A program made the position numbers and the translations under genes. A stretch of 64,000 bases of DNA from Cristatella mucedo (Eukaryota > Bryozoa > Phylactolaemata > Cristatellidae). The notes under the pieces are model-generated. The model searched no databases, was not told where the DNA came from, and saw only the letters and a program-made list of their open reading frames with translations. Shown here one piece after another: positions 11,489 through 22,300 of the stretch; the first letter of the stretch is position 1, and each line of letters begins with the position of its first letter. The DNA lies in NCBI GenBank assembly GCA_009760855.2, contig WPIO01000033.1, positions 1,328,001 through 1,392,000 on the forward strand. The letters are read 5' to 3'.

Positions 11489-12691
11489 TCATAGATGCTG
11501 CCCAACTTTAGGCAAAGCTGGGACACCGCTCCCGCTGTCAGGTGGTTCCCTCAGGTCACCTCCGTGAGAGCGCCGATGGCTGGTCTCATGCACTCGTCGC
11601 CGGTCGATCCGGCCCTGCGAAAACCTACCCGAATCATTAATATCATTAATATGGCCTCGTCGTTCTCGGAGTTCTACTCCGCCGAGTCGATCTCGCAGTT
11701 GTGCTCCTCTGTGCTCAGCACCAAGACGCTCGTTCTGGTACTTTCTGCCGCTGAGACGCTTGCGCTGCTGGGCTTCCGCGGCCGAGACGTCGCTCTCACG
11801 GGCTATCTTCACCTTCGCGACGCTCTCGTGGGCCGCCTGCGCCTCGTCGAAGGATAGTATCGCCCCGCCGCTGTTCGCTATCTCGAGGCCCTCCTCTGTG
11901 CCAAGAAGCTTGTGCGGGTGCTGTCTACCACCGAGACGCTCACGTCATGCGCTACCAGGCCGAAACGTTGCTCTCTCGGGCGCTCCCTGTCGCCGAGATG
12001 CTCTCCGCCGCTACGTCGCTTTCACTGCTGCTCTTCGCTGCCGAGACGTCGCTATCGTGGCGCCTGCGAGACGTCGCAGGTTACTATCGCCTCGGCGCTG
12101 GAAGCCGTCACATGCTGCCCGTCTTTCGTCTCTGGCTGCTGCTGCGAACTTACTTTGTTCTGGCGCTCTTCGGCTGTTGCGGCTACTAGGTCGGAAGCGG
12201 TCCCATACCCGCTTTCTCTACCGGTATTGCAGTCGGATAGCTTCGGCAGCTGAATAAATCCGCTGGCCTGTCTGGCTCTTGTGAGAAGTTGACGGTGGGA
12301 TCGACCAGTGATAAAGCTGGCTCGTCGCTATCTTTGTCCCGGACTCGGCTCCGGCGAGCTGCTCCTGCTCCAGCCGAAACCTTTCGGCCTCAAGTTCGGC
12401 CTCCTCATCCGTTAACCACAAGAAGATCAGGATTAACTCATTTCGCAGCTTGTGGTAGTCTTGCTTTACGTCGGCCGGATGGTCACCCCTTTCGTGTATC
12501 GCGTTATCGCCCCGACACACTGGTACAACATGCTTTAACGGCATCGAAATCTATAGCCTTGCTACAGTCTTCTCTAACGTTAGAAGGCAAGGCATAAAGT
12601 GGCCTCCGCCGTTAAACATTTCAAACCTCAGTATAGGCGTCCCGTCTAGGCCATAGAAGGTTTGATACTCTTTTCGGCACGAGTAAACCAT
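11489..12691 (-). pseudogene. internal coding remnant of the LTR element (Gag-like position)
   Basis: On the minus strand a frame opens with ATG at 12691, soon after the 5' LTR, but meets a stop about 45 codons in. It resumes at 12544 with a Glu-rich helical stretch (TDEEAELEAERFRLEQEQL) and ends near 12218. From 12218 to 11489 several degenerate copies of an (R/S)ESDVSAAE-like unit appear, partly in frame (ORF 11812-11489). I do not recognise any enzyme domain. Its place and helical acidic character suggest a capsid-type protein, but this is inference from position only. Confidence 0.4.
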
Positions 12692-12710
12692 CTTCTGCTC
12701 TACCAATTGT

Positions 12711-12808
12711 TGTATAACAATGGCTCCGGCGGCGGCTGTTCATGTGGAGTCTCACGGAGACACGATTTCAGATGTGGGCGATGAACGAGACTCAATCTTT
12801 ATTTCTCT
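12711..12808 (-). repeat. 5' LTR, truncated
   Basis: It starts TGTATAACAATGGCTCCGG on the plus strand and follows the 3' LTR through CTCAATCTTTATTTCTCT, where similarity stops abruptly. The outer two thirds of this LTR are missing. Confidence 0.7.
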
Positions 12809-13139
12809 CTTGTGAATTGTGCTTAATGTACTTACCAGTATGCTTTCTGACAATATGCATGTTAACTTGTATCAGTAGACATGCTTTCTTTCCAGCCTAC
12901 TTAAAATGCCTATGAAGATATTTAGTTGTCTTAGGGTAATATATAATATGCATTTGTCTTTAGTATAGCACCCTAAGAAAGCTAAATCTCTATCTATTAC
13001 TGGATCGTCTGAGAAACCTAAGCCGGACATGAAACTATGTGGGCCTCATACGACGAAAACAGCAGAAGGCGGTAGGAAATTACTGGTCCATTCACTCATA
13101 ATTTTTACCAAGTTATGGACAAGGGACACTCACAATTCA
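12809..13139. other. decayed LINE/SINE tail remnants
   Basis: It contains TTTAGTTGTCTTAGGG and, near 12964, an inverted GCACCCTAAGAAAGCTAAAT. Both are old versions of the LINE-type tail hairpin. No gene is supported. Confidence 0.45.
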
Positions 13140-15880
13140 CAAAACCGGTCTTTCTCAACATTTTCACAACACTTTATCTCAGATTTCTCCGATTTCATTT
13201 CGATTCTGTGTGCAAGAAATTGATCCTTCCTCGTTATGGGTGATTTCAAAGTTCACTTTGATAACTTATCTGACGGCTTCAGCACTGAATTTTGTGCATT
13301 GACTGACTCATTGTCTCTTGTGGCTCATGTGCGTGGCCCTACTCACATCAAGGGTCACACACTCGACCAGATTTTCTCATACAACTGCACTTTGTCATCA
13401 CCAATTATTACCAAATCCTGCTTATCTGACCACATGCAGATCTCATTCAATCTACTGTGTGTGCCCACCTCCTCCTCTAAAATAACCAGTGAATCGCGAA
13501 ACCTCAAAACACTCGACATCGCCATTGCGAGAATATCTGCTTCGTCTCTGCCGCTCAGTCCTCCCTCCGATCTGTCATCATTAGTAGATAGCTACAACAT
13601 GACACTAGCTGACACGCTCGACGATGATGCACCTCTGACTAAGCGCAATGTGCGCCCTCGCTCAGACGGCCTATGGTTTACCACAGACATTAAATTAGCC
13701 AGGTCTACCAAGCGTAAGCTTGAAAAAGCATACACAAGATCAGGACTGACTCTCCATCGACAGGCATATGAAGACTACTGTAGGTCGTACCAATCGATCC
13801 TAGCAAAGGCCAAGTCTAGCTTCTATAAAAACATTGTTGAATCACAGATGCACAATCCAAAAATTCTGATGTCGAAGATCAAACATCTCCTCAACAGCTC
13901 CCAGGTTAGCTCCTCGCCCGATGATCCTTGTGATGATCTAGCCGATCGCGTCTCTCGATTCTTTGTGCAGAAGATAGACAAGATCACGGAGTCCATCCCT
14001 GCAATAACAACACCCCCTAAAGTGCTGTTCCCCGATTCCTGGCTGCACCTCAATGTCTACATTTAAGCAGGTCACTAGTGATCCCGTCCTGAAGTTCATA
14101 TCCCAATCAAAGAAGACAGCAAGTCCTCTGGCCCCTATTCCCACTGACCTGCTCCTACGTTGCATTGCTCTGCTACTGCCAAGCATAACTAACATCATTA
14201 ATATGTCATTAGCCTCAGGTCATGTCCCATCACCTTTAAAAAAAGCTGTAGTCAGTCCACTTCTTAAGAAAGCAACACTAGACCAAGAGAACTTGAGCAA
14301 CTACCGCCCAGTCTCCCTTCTACCATTCCTATCAAAGACACTGGAACGGGTCGTGGTGGACCAGCTGAACTCATATTGAAACTTCAAACCTTGCTAGTAA
14401 GTTCCAGTCTGGCTTTAGAGCTAATTACTCCACAGAGTAAGCATTGCTTACGGTGCACAACGATCTACCTAGGAACGCAGACATAGGTAGAGTGTCTCTG
14501 CTTGTTTTGCTCAATCTTTCGGCAGCTTTTGATACTATCGATCACAAAGTTCTTCTAGAGCGCCTCTCATCTCGCCTGGGCATCACGGGCATTGCTCTGC
14601 GATAGTTCAGGTCCGATCTCAGTGGGAGACTACAGAGTATTGACGTGAATGGACAAAGATAATCTGAGGTACCTCTGTAATATGGAGAACCTCAGGGCTC
14701 CTTTCTAGGTCAGGTTCTTTTCACAGTTTATATTCTCCCTCTTGCTGATGTGATTGCCAAGCACAATCTAGGCTTTCACTTCTATGCGGATGACACTCAG
14801 TTGTACCGTTGCTTTGATCTCTCCCAGCCTTCGAGCACCTCGAATTCCCTCAACTCGCTTGCTGCGTGTATTGATGACATCCGCACATGGATGGCAGCAA
14901 ATGTTCGAAAACTAAACGATGATAAAACTAACTGACTAGTTATGGGAAAACCCAGTGTGGCTCAGAAATTGGAAAGGCTGACGTTCAAAATTGGCTCTGC
15001 CAGCATATCTCCTGTTGAATCAGCTCGAAATCTAGGTGTCATGTTCCAAAGTGACCTCTCGTTAGACGACCACATCAGCTCCACAGTCAAGTCCGCCTAA
15101 TTTCAGCTACATAACGTTGCTAAAATTCGGGCTTGTTTAGATAAGGATACCACGTCCAAGTTGGTTCATGCATTTTGTGACATCCCGTCTTGACTTCTGT
15201 AACTTACTGCTTGCTGGCCCACCGGCATGTGCTATCAGGCGATTACAGCTGGTGCAAAACTCTGCAGCTAGGCTTGTCTGTCGTGAGTATCGCAGTTGCC
15301 ACATCACACCACTTCTCGCCGACCTGCACTGGCTCCCAGTCAGGCAACGGATCGACTTCAAGGTTTTGTCGCTCACTTTTAGGTCACTTCATTCTTTGGC
15401 TCTAGCCTATCTCTCAGATCTACTCCCCCACCAGGCCAAGCATTGTACCACCCGCTTTTCGGAATCCAACAGTGTACCCAATACCTCGTACAAACCTCAA
15501 ATCCTTTGGAGACCGTACATTTAGTTTGTATGCTCCCAAAGCCTGGAACTTACTCCCGACTTTCGTCACAACATCTCCTGAATTGACCTCATTTAAAAAG
15601 AACTTAAAACACACCTATTTAGGACAGCATTTAGTGGGTCCCTGTGATTCGTCCTTGATGTGCTTATGCGTGCTGACACAGTGCATGCTGTCACTAACCA
15701 CATTTGCATGCTGACCCTGTGCATGTCACGCCTAACCATGTTATTCATGTTGTTTATCGAGCACGATATTACTTACCATTCGGTCGCGTTTCCCTTTGCA
15801 GCAAATGTAAAGCGCCTAGAAAGAGATTGAGTTCTCTGAGGCGCTCTATGAAGTGCATTATTATTATTATTATTGTTATA
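13140..15880 (+). mobile_element. LINE-B, longest copy, CR1/L2-group, inactive
   Basis: The end of an apurinic-type endonuclease domain is visible (MGDFKVHFDN at 13236, LSDHMQISFN near 13420). After it come a linker, the reverse transcriptase (LAPIPTDLLL near 14130, NYRPVSLLPFLSKTLERVV near 14300, LSAAFDTIDHKVLLERL near 14520, FYADDTQLY at 14780-14806) and the C-terminal domain (LDFCNLLLAGPPACAIRRL near 15195). The 3' end is the hairpin AAAGCGCC..TTGAGTTCTC followed by (ATT)n near 15860. Several stops and frameshifts (near 13220, 14050, 14380-14450, 14604, 14660, 14935 and 15170-15180) make it inactive. The endonuclease N-terminus is missing. It would lie in an intron of the plus-strand KDM4-like gene if the exon at 1141 belongs to that gene. 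Confidence 0.9.
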
Positions 15881-16025
15881 GGTCTAGGCCGGATCGTTTT
15901 CAGCGTTCTTTGTTCAGATGGCTTAGATTTCGGGATATCTACCGCAAGTGCTTTATACTTATATTACTAATATGCAGAGGTTTAGCAAATTGATTGTGGA
16001 GCACATTTTGACACAAGTTTATTCT

Positions 16026-16142
16026 TTCTTCAGACATGCAGCATACGCATAGAAGCTGCACAGTGGGAATAGGGTCCAAAGGCCTAGCTGTCTTCTTTGA
16101 TTGGGAAATGAACTTCAAGACAAATATGTGCTTGTTGCTCAA
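16026..16142 (-). mobile_element. LINE-B reverse transcriptase fragment
   Basis: The minus-strand translation has VLKFISQSKKTARPLDPIPT, which closely matches the start of the RT in the LINE-B copy near 14085. Only about 115 bp remains. Confidence 0.75.
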
Positions 16143-16177
16143 TATGCCCCTGGAGAAAATATGCTACGTTAATACTG

Positions 16178-16243
16178 TGATGGATGGCCGTTACGGCTCT
16201 TCTGTCAGCTATATAAATGAAGCTGTTAAATAAGCTAACATTT
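16178..16243 (+). mobile_element. SINE-1 3' tail fragment
   Basis: Only the 3' part of SINE-1 is present (GGCTCTTCTG..TATAAATGAAGCTGTTAAA), ending in a T-rich run. Confidence 0.6.
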
Positions 16244-16377
16244 GATTTTCTTTTTACTTCTTTTCACAAAATTTGCGAACGAATCACGAATTAGCACAGC
16301 TTTCCTATAGCTACCGTACATAAAATGGCATGGATCACACCGTCATCTCAATTTCTGGCATCCAACCGGACTTGCAG

Positions 16378-19300
16378 AGTGTGCTTCTTGTGGTGACCAA
16401 TATGTTTACTGCATCGGTTTTTATCAGGTATAGAGCTTACTAGCTGTGACGTTAAGAGGTAATAATCCATAGTCGGTTGGTGTGCAGCTCATAGTATTGT
16501 AAAAAGCTAGAGGCTTGAGCTTTAACTACAACAGTTTTCAAATGTGAACGGAAGTCAAGCAAGATATCATTAGTGTTCTCGAAAAGTGCCTACCCGTTGA
16601 TACAACATGAAGACAGTATCAGAGAGCTTAGTACGCTGCACTTGCCGTTCATACACTCGTGTGTTATGGTCATAGGAATTTCAGTCGTCACTAGCCGTAT
16701 AATAGTGCGAATTGTTTCCATGCCTGTGACAGTTCTACGTCGTAAAGATGATTTTTATAGGCTGCTATGGTGTGCTGTTTCCACTGGCCGCGAAGAGAAA
16801 TAATTGGCAATGTCATCGATGCACTCATGTAGTGATCCTGACGGTAAGCAACGAGTCTACAAGGTGCTCTGGCATTTGCTATCTTCTGGTAACATTGCGT
16901 GTGCCCATAGTTGCTACTTGGCACACTAAAATGCCTAGAGTGCAGGCTAACAAAACAGTAAATATTAGCTGCACGGTTGAATCATCATCTGAAGGATTAT
17001 CAGCACAATATATGAAGTAAGGGAAAGTAAACAGGTAACTTCAATATTCAATACGTCCCAGATGCATTTTCTTGAACTACCTGAATTCTAAGAGCAGTTA
17101 GTTAACTATACTTGACAGAAGTAATGGCTCACTAGGTAAGGCGGTTGCTTTTCACGACCTCGGGCCCGAGGTTGTGGGTTCGAATCCGGCGGTGGGCGAT
17201 CCTTTATCGCCACTGCAAGCAGAGGTGATAGCCATAAAGTGTCTTCTGTCGCTATACAAAAAGAGGCTGTTAAATCAGCTAGTTTTTTTATTATGTCTTT
17301 GTTGAGTCAACCTGTCCAAACTTTTATTTACAACAAATCGTAGCTGCATCGAAGATTAATGTGTATGCAGTAATGCTCTAGCTTTGATGTTTGGCACAGC
17401 ATGTCGGAGCACCACCCCTTCTACTATTTTTGACGGTTATTACAAGCTCATACACTCACCTGCCATCGTCATAGAGCTTTAAGAGCTGATCGAAGATCAC
17501 TAAGGATCAAGTGCATTGTTATTATTATTATTATTAAGGATGCACCGAGGAATATGTGCAATGTGCCCATAGCTGGTTTGGCCCAGTGCGTACGGTGCTC
17601 GCCCCGACCAAGGTCTGGCCGAGGTCATAAGCTCGAGCCCCGTGGCATATGTGAGGCGCCTGAATAGAGATTAAGTTCTCTTAGGACGCTATACAAATGA
17701 ATTATACTTTTTTCTGTAGGTGTGCATGCAAGTGCGGCCATGGATGCATTTAGAAATGATCGGCTCTTGATGGAAGACTAACAGGCATCGTGTGCCTCTG
17801 GAGTGCATTTCCCCAAGGGTAGACTTTTCTAAATTAATTGCACTCTGTCAAGTAGCTTTAGCTTCACCCATTCTGCATCACAATTAAATCGACCATTCAG
17901 CAGCTGCTACTTCGTCACAGGATGGTAGATTCGCATCATTATGACGATGACATACACAAAAGCAACTTCTTGGACAATCCAAAAACAATAATAATAATAA
18001 TAATAAGACAGCTTTCTAGTTCCCTAAGAGAACTATAGCTCTTCCTAGGCACATTTAATGTATTGGAAGGAAGCAAGTGAATATGGTTTGTGATAACATG
18101 CACGGAGTCAGCACGCATAGGCACACAAATGACAATTCACATGGACCCAGAAAATGGCTTGAGGCATCAGTGTGTTTTTATCTTCATTTTTAATGTCATA
18201 AAGTGATGGGGATGTCCTGACGTCATTCGGAAGTGATTTCCATGTTTTGGGAACAGCATATGAACTAAAGGCACGGTCTCTAAAAGATGTGAAGTTGGGT
18301 TAAGGCACAGCTAAATTACGAATCAGAAGATCTGGTGGTACAATGTCTGGCCGGATGGGGAAGTAGTTCGGATAGGCTGGCTGAGGCAAAAGAATGAACA
18401 TTAAATGACAACGCTACCTGATGAGGAGCCAGTACCGGTCGGCAAGAATGTGGCAATTGTGACGTTCATGACAGACAAGCCTAGCTGCAGAGTTTGGCAA
18501 AACTGTGAGCTTACTAATTGCACAAGCTGGAAGACCTGCAAGTGTTTCAGAAAAAGTCAAGTCGGGATGTCACAAATTCATGGACCAACTTGGATGCAGC
18601 ATTCCTGTCTAAGTAGGTCCAAATCTTGGAAATGTTACGCTGCTGAAAGCATGCAGACTTGACTGTAAAGCTGACGCGGTCGTCCAGTGTAAGGTTACTT
18701 TGGAACGGGATACCAAGATTTCGTGCAGATGCAACATGAGATATGCTGATAAGATTTGGTTTGTCCCAGTTCATGAAGCCTCTTATGCGGCTATGCACAG
18801 CCAATAATTTGGTTAATTAGCTTCAACGATCTCGCTATGTGTGTTGATTTGTATCTATACTTGACATTTTTATTCTAACGATCCAAAGAATTATGGATCT
18901 ACAAGAAGTCATGCAAAAGACCTTTTTACGGATTTAAAAAAGGTTCTATATATATTTAAAATGTGTTCTAGTGATTGCAATATTGGCTGTCGTTGCTTCC
19001 AAGGCCGAGTGAGAAATGAGACAGACACTATTTCGTTTGGGGTTTGTCATTATTGCACAGCCCACAATACCAACACGTTAGTATGCCATCTAGGCAACCG
19101 TACAGCGAATAATAAGAAAGTTGGTTGTCACGAGCGAGACATGGAAGGAAGCCTAGCAAAAGACATCGTCTACCAGTTGTTTTTGCTTGCACCACGTATT
19201 TGTAATTTTTGATCTATTGCTTTTTTTTATTTTTTAGCTTAGATTGTGCTGCATAAATGCATTTCCAAAGTGCTTAATAATAATAATAATAGATCATTGT

Positions 19301-22300
19301 ATAGCACGTGGGGTTAGTGTCATCCATGAAATTAAGCGGGCGTAAACTAACGAATATCATGCTTAGGCCAGCCAACTAAAGCATACACAAAGACAATCAT
19401 GGCCAGTTGTTTCCTGAAAGCAGCCTTAATGAGGTTTGACATAACAAAATTAGGTAGTTGGGTGAAGTTATTTTAGTCGAGGCTTAGCGAGGATTTCGTT
19501 AAAGAGGAGCTGAATCGAGACATTGAAAGGCAGGCACGAGGTCGAGGCCTCTACTTTGAAAACCACTCACAAAGCTCAATTTTTGTAGCAGCAGTTTCTC
19601 CTTCAGCCAGACCCAGCAGGGTATACATGCTGCAGTTTCCAAGGGCTAGATTGGTTGACTATGGGTTAAATTACGTCTTACCAGTCTTAAGCTGAGAGAA
19701 TTCATCGCCAGCGATCAGCCGCCCATCTTTAAACTTAAAAAGTTAAAGGTTAGCTGATTCAGTAGCCTCATTTGTTTAGAAGCATAAGCGTCTCAATGGC
19801 TATCGAAGCCACTTGCAGAGGGCAATAATGAGTCACCCAATTCAGGACTCGAGCCCGCGGCATGGGTGGTGAAAAGCAAGCACCTTAAGTCTGGGCTAAG
19901 ACCCAGGGGCACCTTTCACTTCTCTTCAAGTCAAATGGCTAGTATCTTGGTGAACTGCAATTATTTTTGCGAAAAACTTAGCTAAGAGTTTGAGTGACCT
20001 CTGTCGTGCCAAGCGAGGTCAGTGTATGTTTGCATTACAATTGCCCTTGCCTTCATTAATCTTCAGTTTTCAATCATTTTCCTAAAGCTGCGGACGGTGC
20101 TGCAGCCAGTCTTTTCTTTTAAATATCCTTTAATCTATAAGTCAATTATTTAGGCTTTTTATGGACTTTTTACTGTGGACAGAACCATTACTCGAGTACT
20201 CATATACATAAATCCCAAGAGGCAACCATCTACCCGTCACTAATATTTTTGCTGAGCAATTATGGGCTTAAGAAAAATATTCCTGACCTCTTAAAAGATT
20301 ATCAAAATGGCAGAACTGGAGGCTTGCTCTCCGACACACCACTCCATTGGCACTCAGAAGCCGACTAGTAAGCACACAATCCGCAGGCTAATTTCCATTT
20401 ACAGGGTACTGTAACAAGTACCAAATCTTTTGAACTCCGAAACTATACAATGCATGTACTGTATACTCCAACGCAATTAGCATGACAATGACTGTATTGC
20501 CATTGATACATAGATTGACTAGGATAGATGGTCTTGATATTGAACTTCATGCAAATTCTCGACGAATCGACAAGCTCAATGCTCGGTTTCTTCGCAAAAA
20601 TCCTGCCCACCTGGCTCGACATTTACCGAAAATGGCTGAGTATCATGGGTGTGCATGCACCCAAATGTAGTGGCTTGGCGAAGCAGAGCATCCTAGTCAA
20701 TGCTCTGCCAATAAGAATTTTTCTCCGGAGGCTTCAAACGCAAAGCAGACAACTGTTCCAAGTACTATTGGCCTTACGGCGTCGTCAGCTCGCAAGTGAG
20801 ACCGGAGTCTGCTGAAACGCATTCACTCATTTTTGCAGGTGAACTGCTGTTTATGCAACCTCCGAGGAGGTGCTTTGAAGCCTACGACTTCTGGTGGCTG
20901 GGCACACATTATTTGTGCATTAGCAAATAGTGACACATTTTTTGGCAACGTTCCTGCAAGGGAGCCAATCGTTGTGAATAAGTTGACGAAAGCCAGAAGA
21001 AAGCTGGTGAGCACAAGAGCTTTCGGCACCTTAATGTAATCCAGCTTCACAGACTGCTTCCAATGTTCTCGTCTTGACCCCTCTCACCCTGACTTGAGCC
21101 TGTACACTATTGAGCATAAGGCATCGATCGTATGTGCCTTGCTTTTTCTCATTGATCTGCAAGTTCATGCAGACACCGCTACATATTTACAGACGTGCAT
21201 ATACTGCTCGGCTGCATTTCGTAAAGGTGGAAGTCGTGGAGGATGTGTCCAATGCATGCAAGACACATCCTGCACAGCTGCATTTCACGTTACGTGTGCA
21301 AGAGCTGCCGGAGAAGCAGGCTTCGTGCTAGGTACCGCCACTCAACCACTGCGAGCCGCTTGTAGGCGTCACAGAATGAGAGAAAGCCAGGTGGGTCTCA
21401 CACAGCAGTCGCCCTCAGCATTATAAGCTCATTTGTGATCGGAAGACCTAAAGACAGGACTGCCGAGGCCCAAAATCAATTTTTTCACATAACAGTTTTT
21501 TATGCATGCTATCCAACTACAAGATAATCGACATTACATTTCTGGTGCTAAAAATCGACATATCACATAAATCTACTGCATAGTTTTAAGCATTTAGTCC
21601 ATCTACCCTAATCGAATATGTAACTCATACTTTGAAGCATGAATAGCCTCGCAATGCATTCAATTTGTTTCATAATTTTCAGCTTGAATTCAAACACAGT
21701 AACAGGCTTGATTTATCTGCCACGTCTTTATTTGCATCATACTAAGCTGGTAAAGCATGAGGTATTCATGTGCTGCCATTGAAATCTGTCAAACTACTTA
21801 ACTAAATTGCTGACCTTGACTAAATTGTTGACGGCTAACTTGGGGTCTAGCCCAAGCAGGGGTAGTAGTAAAACTTTCCGCAATTATGCGACCTTGCATG
21901 CTGTCATTTGCAATTGTTTGCAGTCAACATATCCAGAAGTCTCAATATGCTCCCAATTCGCGAATACGAGGTCAAGCGAGCTAGAGGTGGTGGAGACTTC
22001 ATGTAGGCCAAAAACTGCTTGATTCAGCAGCTGCCTGGCAAAAGAGTGCTTTAGAACCGTAGCCTCTGCACGTGATGGAGGCTTCTCCTGCACAGGGAAG
22101 CTTACTAAATTTAACATCGATAGCATTATTACTAAACCAGAGCAAATGCTATAAATCTTTACATTATGTGCATTTTGTGTGCATGACCATAACAACTTTC
22201 CAGCAACTGGAGCCCCAATGAGTGTGCCAGTGCTACAATCGTGGGGGTGAGGCAGCGGCCACTACTACTGTCTGCAAAGAACTAGGCAAAAAAACAAGAG

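Larger units (their letters stand above)
10900..12808 (-). mobile_element. small non-autonomous LTR retrotransposon
   Basis: Two copies of an LTR in the same orientation flank about 1.5 kb of GC-rich internal sequence. On the minus strand the 3' LTR (11197-10900) starts TGTTGTGTG and ends TTATACA, directly preceded by a polypurine tract (GGCGGAGGGGA). The 5' LTR (12808-12711) has lost its outer part. Just inside it is TTGGTAGAGCAGAAG, a possible primer binding site. The interior carries a broken Gag-like reading frame and a repeat-rich frame, but no protease, reverse transcriptase or integrase, so movement would need a helper element. Orientation rests on the polypurine tract and is firm; the Gag label is inference. 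Confidence 0.75.

Noticed and set aside
11495-12257. Open frames on the plus strand in the GC-rich part of the LTR element
   Set aside because: LTR orientation, polypurine tract and the helical frame place the sense strand on minus; the plus frames look like shadows of it.
16378-16427. This segment as the first half of PHD1
   Set aside because: Cysteine spacing (CxxCx6C) fits the knuckle before PHD1 better, and its phase does not match the next exon.
17120-17210. Possible functional tRNA gene with a perfect B box
   Set aside because: It is the head of SINE-1, which recurs many times with the same downstream body, and no complete acceptor stem or cloverleaf could be formed.
18961-19212. Cys-containing frame as a PHD1 exon of KDM4
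   Set aside because: It lies downstream of the PHD1-end exon, the cysteine spacing is wrong, and splice sites are not convincing.
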